This document shows positions 19,062-25,565 of a stretch of DNA of 64,000 nt, in pieces. Under the pieces are notes generated by a model. That model saw only the letters and a list, made by a program, of their open reading frames with translations. It made no database searches and was not told where the DNA came from. Origin of the DNA: Alcanivorax sp. DP30 (GTDB taxonomy: Bacteria > Pseudomonadota > Gammaproteobacteria > Pseudomonadales > Alcanivoracaceae); assembly GCF_009882945.1 (NCBI RefSeq), contig NZ_WTUY01000005.1, positions 101,815 through 165,814 on the forward strand, read 5' to 3'. Every line of letters starts with the position of its first letter. Positions within the stretch are counted from its first letter, which is position 1. The translations under genes and the position numbers were made by a program.

Positions 19062-21809
19062 ATGGCTATGTCCCCCTGGGTCACCTGGCCGGCCCTTACC
19101 AAATTCGGCTCGCTGGGCGTGATGGTTGCACTGCTGGTGCTGGCCGCCGAGCGACAGGAACTGCTCGATAACAACATGTTCGACACGGAAGACTGGCAGG
19201 AGAAGAATGCCGATATCGTCTGTGATGAACGCAGTCTGACGGCCCGTACCGAAGACGGTACCTGTAATATCCTGGAGAACCCTGCAGAGGGTTCCGTGCA
19301 TGTGAATTTTGGCCGCAACGTGGATCCTTCTGCGGTCTATGCAGAATCCAACAGCGGCAACCTGCTGACTCCCAACCCACGGGAAGTCAGTAACCTGATC
19401 ATGTCTCGCGGCGGCGACTTCAAGCCCGCCACCACCCTGAACTTTATCGCCACTTCCTGGATTCAGTTCATGGTTCACGACTGGTTCGATCACGGCCCGC
19501 GCACCGATGCGGATCCCATCGAATTCCCGCTACCCGCCGGTGACGTGCTCGGCGGCGGTACCATGTCCGTACAGCGTACCCGTCCGGACCCCAGTTTCAG
19601 CGGCGAAGAAGGTATCCTCACCTACGAAAACGTGAACACCCACTGGTGGGACGGTTCGCAGCTGTATGGCAGCAGCAAGGAGAAGAACGATGAAGTGCGT
19701 TCTTTCGTGGATGGCAAGCTGAAAGTGGATGGCGATGGCCGCCTGCCCACTGAGTTCTTCAGTGGCAAGCCCATTACCGGCTTCAACGAGAACTGGTGGG
19801 TGGGGCTGAGCATGCTGCATCACCTGTTCACCCTGGAGCACAACGCCATTGCTGATATGCTCAAGGCCAACAATCCGGGCAAGTCAGATCAGTGGTACTT
19901 CGACAAGGCGCGGCTGATCAATTCTGCCCTCATGGCCAAGATCCACACCGTGGAATGGACCCCGGCGATTCTCGCTAACCCGGTACTGGAGCGGGCCATG
20001 TACGCCAACTGGTGGGGCCTGGGTGGTGATCGCGACAAGCGCGACAAATATCAGAACGACCTGGATACCCTCAACAATAACCTTGGTGAAATTGGCGGCC
20101 TGTTGAGTCTGGTGGGCATCAACAATGATCTGGGCGATGCGCCTACCGGTTCACTGGAACATGCCCTGGCCGGTCTGGTGGGTTCCCGCACCCCGAACAA
20201 CAATGGCGTTCCGTACACGCTCACCGAGGAATTCGTTTCTGTTTATCGCATGCACCCGCTGCTGCGTGACGAGATCAAGGTGTACGACATCGGTTCCAAT
20301 GTGGTGGATGAATCCATTGCCCTGGAAGACACCCGCAACGGCGATGCCGAAGACCTGCTGGGTGATCTGGGTCAGGACCGCCTGTGGTACTCCTTCGGTA
20401 TCACCCACCCCGGTGCGCTCACACTGAACAACTACCCGGATTTCCTGCGCAACCTGTCCATGCCGCTGATAGGCGACATCGACATGGCCGCCATCGATAT
20501 CCTGCGTGACCGTGAGCGTGGCGTGCCGCGTTACAACGAATTCCGTCGCCAGATCGGTCTCAAACCGCTCACCAGCTTCGAACAGCTGACCAGCGATCCT
20601 CAACTGCTGGCGGACCTGAAGGCGCTGTACAACAACGACATCGAACTGGTGGACACCCTGGTCGGGCAGCTCGGAGAAGAGACCCGTCCGGAAGGCTTCG
20701 GTTTTGGCGAGACCTCCTTCCAGATCTTTATTCTCAACGCCTCCCGTCGTCTGATGACCGACCGCTTCTTCACCACCGATTACACCGACGAGGTGTATAC
20801 CGCTGCCGGTATCGACTGGGTGGAAGAGAACACTATGGTTGACGTAATCCGTCGTCACTTCCCCAACCTGGCCACCAGCCTGGTAGGCATGGATAACGCC
20901 TTCAAACCCTGGGGCCTGAACATGCCTGGGGAATATCAGGATTGGGATGCGCAAACCAAACAGAATCATCTGTGGGTGAACGGGGCCCTGCGTACCAGCT
21001 ATGCGGATGATGAAGTGCCGGGCATTGAGCCCATTGATATCGGTGGGCTGATCAACGCGGTTCTGTGGAAAAAAGTTCAGGACGTAACTGATGTGGCGCC
21101 TCCCGGCTATAGCAAGCCGATCCACCCCCGTGGTGCCCTGGCCAAGGTGAAGTTCGTGCCCAGCGCTGGCCATGACTTTACCGGCCTGTTCCAGGGGGCA
21201 GATCACGGCCTGCTGCGCCTGTCCGTCACCGGCGATCCGTCCGACCGTGGCTTTGCCCCGGGGCTGGCGCTGAAGCTGTTTGTGGATGGCAAGCGTTCCG
21301 AAAACGTCTCTGCGCTCTATACCCTCAGCGGCCAGGGCAGCAACCACAACATCTTCGCCAACGAACTGTCCAACTATGTTCAGGCCGAAGTGAATGAAAC
21401 CCTGGGTACCACCACCCTGTTCTCACTGGTGTCCCGGAAACCGACCCTGCTGGTCATGAGCGACATGGCCAAGGTAAACCAGGATGGCTCCACTGTGGGC
21501 AGCCCAAAGACCCCGTCGCAGATCTACTTCGTGCCCAACAGCACCCTGAAGAATAGCACCAGCACCGGCGCACATGACTTCCGTGACGACCTCACCGCCA
21601 TTCCCGCAGGCACCAACGTCTACGATGTCTACGGCACCACCCAGAGCATCAGAACCTCCATCTGGCCCTGGGTTACCGAGCGCTACGCCCGTGACCGTCG
21701 TAACAGCGCGGTGAAAATTGGCGAATTGGTGACAGATTCCGAATTCACCCTGTCCCAGTTCGGTGATACCGGCATCTTCTTCAAGCACCAGCGGTACGAA
21801 GATCGCTAA
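19062..21809 (+). CDS. Alpha-dioxygenase-like haem peroxidase with extra C-terminal domain
   Basis: 915 residues. Residues about 40-660 match fatty-acid alpha-dioxygenases (plant PIOX type, animal-haem-peroxidase superfamily): distal H139 in QFMVHDWFDHGP, AKIHTVEWTPAIL, and Y395/H398 in VYRMHPLLRDE, the expected radical tyrosine and proximal haem ligand, plus PRYNEFRRQIGL. Such enzymes add O2 at the alpha carbon of fatty acids to give 2-hydroperoxides. Plant forms end near 640 residues; here about 230 more follow (684-915) with catalase-like signatures (HPRG, TGLF, LLRLS, NIFANEL). A hydrophobic N-terminus (about 14-28) suggests membrane association. GGAG precedes ATG 19062. Confidence 0.82.
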   Translation: MAMSPWVTWPALTKFGSLGVMVALLVLAAERQELLDNNMFDTEDWQEKNADIVCDERSLTARTEDGTCNILENPAEGSVHVNFGRNVDPSAVYAESNSGNLLTPNPREVSNLIMSRGGDFKPATTLNFIATSWIQFMVHDWFDHGPRTDADPIEFPLPAGDVLGGGTMSVQRTRPDPSFSGEEGILTYENVNTHWWDGSQLYGSSKEKNDEVRSFVDGKLKVDGDGRLPTEFFSGKPITGFNENWWVGLSMLHHLFTLEHNAIADMLKANNPGKSDQWYFDKARLINSALMAKIHTVEWTPAILANPVLERAMYANWWGLGGDRDKRDKYQNDLDTLNNNLGEIGGLLSLVGINNDLGDAPTGSLEHALAGLVGSRTPNNNGVPYTLTEEFVSVYRMHPLLRDEIKVYDIGSNVVDESIALEDTRNGDAEDLLGDLGQDRLWYSFGITHPGALTLNNYPDFLRNLSMPLIGDIDMAAIDILRDRERGVPRYNEFRRQIGLKPLTSFEQLTSDPQLLADLKALYNNDIELVDTLVGQLGEETRPEGFGFGETSFQIFILNASRRLMTDRFFTTDYTDEVYTAAGIDWVEENTMVDVIRRHFPNLATSLVGMDNAFKPWGLNMPGEYQDWDAQTKQNHLWVNGALRTSYADDEVPGIEPIDIGGLINAVLWKKVQDVTDVAPPGYSKPIHPRGALAKVKFVPSAGHDFTGLFQGADHGLLRLSVTGDPSDRGFAPGLALKLFVDGKRSENVSALYTLSGQGSNHNIFANELSNYVQAEVNETLGTTTLFSLVSRKPTLLVMSDMAKVNQDGSTVGSPKTPSQIYFVPNSTLKNSTSTGAHDFRDDLTAIPAGTNVYDVYGTTQSIRTSIWPWVTERYARDRRNSAVKIGELVTDSEFTLSQFGDTGIFFKHQRYEDR

Positions 21810-21856
21810 GCGGTAAAACAATCAACCTCGGGAAAGCTGCATTGCAGCTGATTGAT

Positions 21857-21889
21857 GCCCGGACAGTGAAAGCTGTCCGGGCTTTTTTA
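21857..21889 (+). terminator. Terminator after the alpha-dioxygenase gene
   Basis: Perfect 10-bp stem GCCCGGACAG / CTGTCCGGGC with a six-base loop and six T. Confidence 0.92.
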
Positions 21890-22205
21890 TGGGAGAACTA
21901 CTGCTGAATATGCCGTGCTCAACGGTCGGCATCCAAATTTTGTAAGAGATGGCTTACAGAAAATGCTAAACGATTGATATAAAGTAATTTTGTTCTTCGC
22001 GAAGATGAGAGCATTGCGGGAATGTCACAGGAAATAACCCGCTTCGTCGAGTTTTTTCAGACTGGAATGATTGCTAAATTTCTGATAAGTGCATGATTGT
22101 TTGAGGATTTTCTGTTTCCGAGTATGGCTGGCTCTCAGAGTTATGTCGAAAAAAGATATGTCGAACGATTCGACTGAATACGCTGTTAAATGTGTAGAAA
22201 GACCA
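21890..22205. other. AT-rich leader of the integron cassette array
   Basis: No gene recognised in these 316 bases. Base composition drops sharply from the preceding gene. Near its end lie a perfect 15-base palindrome GTCGAACGATTCGAC (22160-22174) and, 10 bases later, GTTAAAT (22185-22191), which fits the integron core site GTTRRRY. This is where the first cassette appears to join the chromosome. No integrase gene is present on either strand here. Confidence 0.55.
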
Positions 22206-22523
22206 ATGTCTGAGATAGCTAAAACCCCTGAGCCACCATATTACGCGGTTATATTCAGCAGCCACCGTACAGAAGGAGACGATGGTTACGGTGAAATGGC
22301 AGATCGTATGGTTGAGTTGGCGGCGCAGCAGCCAGGCTTTCTTGGCTTTGAGTCTGCAAGAGAGGGGCTGGGGGTTACGGTGTCGTATTGGGAAAGCCTT
22401 GAGGCCATCGCTAGCTGGAAAAGTAACTCCGAGCATTGTGAAGCCCAGAGGTTGGGACATAAAAAGTGGTACTCGGAGTTTCGGGTTCGTGTGGCTAAAG
22501 TGGAACACGAGTATGGCATTTAA
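22206..22523 (+). CDS. Antibiotic-biosynthesis-monooxygenase-like (ABM) cassette protein
   Basis: 105 residues. Dimeric alpha/beta-barrel (ABM) signature: YYAVIFSSHR, MVELAAQQPGFLGFESAREG and VSYWESLEAIASWK. Such proteins include small haem-free oxygenases and haem-handling proteins and are frequent integron cargo; substrate unknown. ATG 22206 is chosen because the integron core GTTAAAT ends 14 bases before it and the family begins here; the frame extends 39 codons further upstream but that part lies across the presumed recombination point. The stop codon lies inside the R'' box of the first attC. Confidence 0.8.
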   Translation: MSEIAKTPEPPYYAVIFSSHRTEGDDGYGEMADRMVELAAQQPGFLGFESAREGLGVTVSYWESLEAIASWKSNSEHCEAQRLGHKKWYSEFRVRVAKVEHEYGI

Positions 22524-22596
22524 CAAGGCGCGGCAGGCGGATCAAATCTCCGCTCGTTCCTCACTCCAATTTGCCCGCTGCGCGCGGCGTTATGAA
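22518..22596 (+). repeat. attC site 1
   Basis: R'' ATTTAAC (22518) to core GTTATGA (22590). Long-arm type with CGGCAGGCGGATCAAA pairing to TTTGCCCGCTGCG. Nearly the same family as attC 2. Confidence 0.88.
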
Positions 22597-22597
22597 T

Positions 22598-22915
22598 ATG
22601 AGTAAACGACCCAACTTCATATATATGGCCGGAATGATCCCTGTTTTCTTCGTGGTGGGCCTTCTGATATTCCTTACGTTCGACAACCTGCTATCTAGTA
22701 GGGCTGTGTATGGAGACAAGTTTGGGAATGCATATGAGTTTGAGGGGCTTGCTGCAATTTTAGTGAACCTGGGCATATTTGGGCTTATAGGTTGGCTGGG
22801 CTCTTACTTGGCGTTCCTTGTAAAGCGCAGTCCAAAGCTCATGCGTTTTCATAGGGCTATCGGGGTCGTTAGCGGTGTTTGTATAGCAGTTGGTCTGTTA
22901 TATGGGCTTTCATAA
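22598..22915 (+). CDS. Cassette: three-helix membrane protein, unknown
   Basis: 105 residues with hydrophobic segments at about 10-28, 51-70 and 86-103; a short external loop carries SSRAVYGDKFGNAYEFE. ATG 22598 (MSKRPNF) is preferred; ATG 22592 lies within the attC core. No family recognised. Sits between attC 1 and attC 2. Confidence 0.7.
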   Translation: MSKRPNFIYMAGMIPVFFVVGLLIFLTFDNLLSSRAVYGDKFGNAYEFEGLAAILVNLGIFGLIGWLGSYLAFLVKRSPKLMRFHRAIGVVSGVCIAVGLLYGLS

Positions 22916-22987
22916 CAAGCGGCGGCAGGCGGATCAAATTTACGCTCGTTCCTCGCTCCAATTTGCCCGCTGCGCCGGGCGTTAGGC
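22909..22987 (+). repeat. attC site 2
   Basis: R'' TCATAAC to core GTTAGGC (22981-22987), which fits GTTRRRY exactly. Internal arms CGGCAGGCGGATCAAA and TTTGCCCGCTGCG almost identical to attC 1. Confidence 0.9.
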
Positions 22988-22993
22988 TGATAT

Positions 22994-23368
22994 ATGGCTC
23001 TAAACGATCTCTACAATAATTTCAGGGCTGAGTTTCCCGAAATAACACGATTAACTGACCTAGTGCATATCCAGGAGTGGGATTCAGTCGATCCTGAAAT
23101 GGCATTTAGTTGGTTCGAAAGTTTAGCGAGAGTCATAAACCAGGAAATGAGCAAGGGTGTCTCTGTAAAGCCGTACATTCCGGTTTTCGAGTTTTTGCGA
23201 AAAGGCTTCATGCTTGGGAATGACGATGAAAAGAAATGTATTGATGTTTCTTTTGTCGAGAATCTCTTCTGGGATGTTGATAAAGAGAAGAGGGCTAGCT
23301 ACTGGAGGGTTTTTCCCGATGTACTTAAGGGGCTGTATGTTTCATTTCATGGCAGAGAGCCAGCCTAA
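22994..23368 (+). CDS. Cassette: soluble 124-residue protein, DUF7674-like
   Basis: Acidic, helical, no membrane segment. Overall pattern (FRAEFPEI..., INQEMSKG, PYIPVFEFLRKGF, VSFVENLFWDVD) recalls the small DUF7674/immunity-like proteins common in integrons and toxin-immunity loci. No toxin gene is adjacent. Starts seven bases after the attC 2 core with ATG, without a clear ribosome binding site. Confidence 0.65.
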   Translation: MALNDLYNNFRAEFPEITRLTDLVHIQEWDSVDPEMAFSWFESLARVINQEMSKGVSVKPYIPVFEFLRKGFMLGNDDEKKCIDVSFVENLFWDVDKEKRASYWRVFPDVLKGLYVSFHGREPA

Positions 23369-23431
23369 CAAGAAACTGCAGCGGATCAAATTTCGCTGCA
23401 CTCAATTAGTCCGCTGAGTTTGGCGTTAAGG
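23363..23431 (+). repeat. attC site 3
   Basis: R'' GCCTAAC (23363-23369, overlapping the stop codon) to GTTAAGG (23425). Arms CTGCAGCGGATCAAAT and ATTAGTCCGCTG pair imperfectly. Confidence 0.82.
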
Positions 23432-23447
23432 CCTTTTGAGATATTGC

Positions 23448-23930
23448 ATGGATCAAGAAAAGATATATCAAATAGCAATTGATACAAGAAATTTTGAAAT
23501 CCAATTATTCTGGCAACGGTCAAATTATTTCTTGGTTTTAAATACTGCAATTGCCGTGGGTTTGTTCTCCGTTAAAGAGCCAGTCTATGCGGTAATTCTA
23601 GGTGCGTTTGGAGTTGTGACTTCTTTTTTGTGGTTTAGAGTAAATTTGGGCAGCAAATACTGGCAGTCCAGGTGGGAGCATCGCGCATCCACAATCGAAA
23701 AACAGTTGGGTGCAAATGTAGAACTTTTTTCTGCAAAAAAGCTCGTATTAGACCAAGATGTTCGGCTTTCTCTTATTAACAATAAAGAATCGGCTCAACT
23801 GTCCTTATACAGTTACGGTGTTATGAGCAAACCATCAGTAAGCAAAGCGATGGCAATGTTATCAATTTCATTTATTGGCTTATGGTCCTGTTTGCTTGGT
23901 CTTTCGTTAGGTAAATGGCTATGGCCTTAA
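23448..23930 (+). CDS. Cassette: RipA-like octameric membrane protein family
   Basis: 160 residues: N-terminal segment with TRNFEIQLFWQRSNYF leading into two transmembrane helices (about 26-43, 46-65), a charged cytoplasmic stretch with KYWQSRWEHRA, and two more hydrophobic segments near 135-158. This arrangement resembles the RipA-type bacterial inner-membrane proteins; recognition is by eye, so moderate. Role unknown. ATG 23448 is chosen; a TTG lies four codons upstream. Confidence 0.6.
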   Translation: MDQEKIYQIAIDTRNFEIQLFWQRSNYFLVLNTAIAVGLFSVKEPVYAVILGAFGVVTSFLWFRVNLGSKYWQSRWEHRASTIEKQLGANVELFSAKKLVLDQDVRLSLINNKESAQLSLYSYGVMSKPSVSKAMAMLSISFIGLWSCLLGLSLGKWLWP

Positions 23931-24021
23931 CAAGGCAAGGTATAGGACTGTCAAAAGTGTCACTTAAATTGCTTACGCAATTACGCGCCACTTCTGCCAG
24001 CCCATGCTTGCGACGTTAAAT
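23925..24021 (+). repeat. attC site 4
   Basis: Longest site (97 bases), from CCTTAAC overlapping the stop codon to GTTAAAT (24015-24021). The inner part TTGCTTACGCAA is a small hairpin. Confidence 0.78.
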
Positions 24022-24038
24022 TCTTTTGTCGGGGTGTT

Positions 24039-24317
24039 GTGGTGGTCTGGTTAGATGAAATTATCTTGGTCGTTTCTCTATCTAAGAAAACTAAAGCTGC
24101 CATTGTGCTAGGGATGGTTTTCTTCATTGGGATAAATCTAGCTGGCATTTACCTGGTAAAAAATATAGAGATTAATGGGGGAATGGAGATCTTTCGTACA
24201 AGTATTGTAGAAAGATTGGCGCATAAATATGACAAGGTCGCCTTTTGGGTGCTCTTTTCCTCGTGGTTGCTAGCATTTCGGTGTTACCAAAGAGATAGGA
24301 AACGATTTCTAAAGTGA
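24039..24317 (+). CDS. Cassette: two-helix membrane protein, GTG start
   Basis: 92 residues with hydrophobic segments at about 21-40 and 68-81, and a basic tail (CYQRDRKRFLK). GTG 24039 (or GTG 24042) follows GGGG by four to seven bases. The stop codon is next to the attC 5 R'' box. Family not recognised. Confidence 0.6.
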   Translation: MVVWLDEIILVVSLSKKTKAAIVLGMVFFIGINLAGIYLVKNIEINGGMEIFRTSIVERLAHKYDKVAFWVLFSSWLLAFRCYQRDRKRFLK

Positions 24318-24369
24318 ATTTAACAAGGGCCTGCAAGCCGACCTTCGGAGGCTGAGGCAGGCGTTATAC
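24318..24369 (+). repeat. attC site 5
   Basis: Short 52-base site, ATTTAAC to GTTATAC, with arms GCCTGCAAGCCGACC and TTCGGAGGCTGAGGCAGGC. Closely related to attC 6. Confidence 0.85.
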
Positions 24370-24384
24370 AAGAGGGGGTGAAAT

Positions 24385-24684
24385 ATGAACGATAGTGACA
24401 ATAAGAAAGTTGATGAAATTATGGCTAGCCTAGAGCGCCACTATCCAGACACTGAAATTATTCAAGGGAGGCAGCAGGGGCGATTGCTCTCCAGTTTCCA
24501 CATAAGAATCAGTTCAGGTGTGCAGTACATATTGAAAGTTACAGATGAGTGCGTCATGGACAATAGTCTTTCGGCACTCCTTCAGGCGGTTTCAACTGAG
24601 TGCTTGGCGGCAATGACGGAAAACCCAAATAATGAAGTGGTTTTGTTTAAAGATCTCCATTTGGAAGTTGGTGAGCCTCATTAG
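24385..24684 (+). CDS. Cassette: 99-residue soluble protein, unknown
   Basis: Acidic, no membrane segment, predicted alpha/beta. Strong ribosome binding site AGAGGGGGTGA before ATG 24385, better than its neighbours. No recognised family. Lies between attC 5 and attC 6. Confidence 0.65.
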   Translation: MNDSDNKKVDEIMASLERHYPDTEIIQGRQQGRLLSSFHIRISSGVQYILKVTDECVMDNSLSALLQAVSTECLAAMTENPNNEVVLFKDLHLEVGEPH

Positions 24685-24691
24685 CGACTAT

Positions 24692-24743
24692 GTATAACAA
24701 GTGCCTGCAAGCCGGCCTTCGGCGGCTGTGACGGGCGTTAAAT
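24692..24743 (+). repeat. attC site 6
   Basis: GTATAAC to GTTAAAT (24737-24743), with GCCTGCAAGCCGGCC arm and CGGCGGCTG return arm; sister of attC 5. Confidence 0.85.
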
Positions 24744-24754
24744 TCGGGGATTCT

Positions 24755-24997
24755 ATGTCGTCATACGATGAGTTTAAAAAGAGAAGTATCGAAGACCTTA
24801 AAGAGACCTACGACCGGATAGCAAAGACAACATCACCGGGTCTGAGCTTTTATAGAGATGAGATTGCCCGTAGAGAAGCAGAGCTGATGAACAAACAAAT
24901 GTTGTCTATGACACGACATATGAGAAATATGACTATAGCCATCTCTATTCTTACGTTTGTGAATGTAGCGGCGGTCCTGGTACCACTTTTCATATAA
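24755..24997 (+). CDS. Cassette: small tail-anchored protein, unknown
   Basis: 80 residues. Charged helical N-terminus (SYDEFKKRSIEDLKE) and one C-terminal transmembrane helix (about 57-78, TIAISILTFVNVAAVLVPLFI). ATG 24755 lies 12 bases after the attC core with CGGGGA upstream. The layout, cytosolic helix plus tail anchor, is typical of small regulatory or effector membrane proteins; function unknown. About 60 non-coding bases follow before attC 7. Confidence 0.65.
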   Translation: MSSYDEFKKRSIEDLKETYDRIAKTTSPGLSFYRDEIARREAELMNKQMLSMTRHMRNMTIAISILTFVNVAAVLVPLFI

Positions 24998-25057
24998 CTT
25001 AACAGGCCAAAGCAGAGGGTAATAGGAAAGAGGGTTGGTAATGGGCAAGGTGGATCT

Positions 25058-25105
25058 ATTTAACAAGGCACTGCTGCCGACAAGCGGCAGAGCGCGGCGT
25101 TAAGC
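25058..25105 (+). repeat. attC site 7
   Basis: ATTTAAC to GTTAAGC (25099-25105), 48 bases with CTGCTGCCGACAAGCGGCAG hairpin. Almost identical to attC 8. Confidence 0.88.
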
Positions 25106-25109
25106 AGAC

Positions 25110-25439
25110 ATGGTACTGATAGCGATTTATTTTTTGGCTTCTGTGGCAATTATGCACTCGAGTCTATGGTTTCTTGAGCGTGATAAAGCATCTCCAGGTA
25201 AGGCTGCGTTTGCGTGCTTGCTATTCACACTTGGAATCAACATCTTTGGATTAGCACTTACAGAAGTCGATTTGGTTGCAAGGCTCATTGTGTATTTCTT
25301 AATGGCCTCAGCCTTGGTATGGCTGGTTTTCAAGATCAGGCTGCATAATGCACTAACCGTGGCTGCTGTCTTTATTGTGGGCAGACTCGTGGTTATCAAT
25401 TTTCTGGCATTTGTGGACGGATTGGCTGCAAATGCTTAA
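25110..25439 (+). CDS. Cassette: four-helix membrane protein, unknown
   Basis: 109 residues, almost entirely hydrophobic, segments near 2-20, 30-50, 55-74 and 80-102. ATG lies four bases after the attC 7 core, so translation must depend on sequence inside the attC (no Shine-Dalgarno). Family not recognised. Confidence 0.65.
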   Translation: MVLIAIYFLASVAIMHSSLWFLERDKASPGKAAFACLLFTLGINIFGLALTEVDLVARLIVYFLMASALVWLVFKIRLHNALTVAAVFIVGRLVVINFLAFVDGLAANA

Positions 25440-25481
25440 CAAGGCGCTGCTGCCGACAAGCGGCAGAGCGCGGCGTTATAC
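25434..25481 (+). repeat. attC site 8
   Basis: GCTTAAC to GTTATAC (25475-25481). Arms match attC 7 base for base over most of their length. Confidence 0.88.
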
Positions 25482-25565
25482 GGTGGGTGTAGTAAGTCCG
25501 ATTTCGACCCTTAGCTGACGCTCGAGCTTTATTAGCTGAACAGTAATAATCTAAAGAGGTGGACG

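Noticed and set aside
22518..25481. CRISPR array
   Set aside because: The regularly recurring palindromic sequences are separated by whole genes of different length, end in GTTA cores and vary in sequence; they are attC sites.
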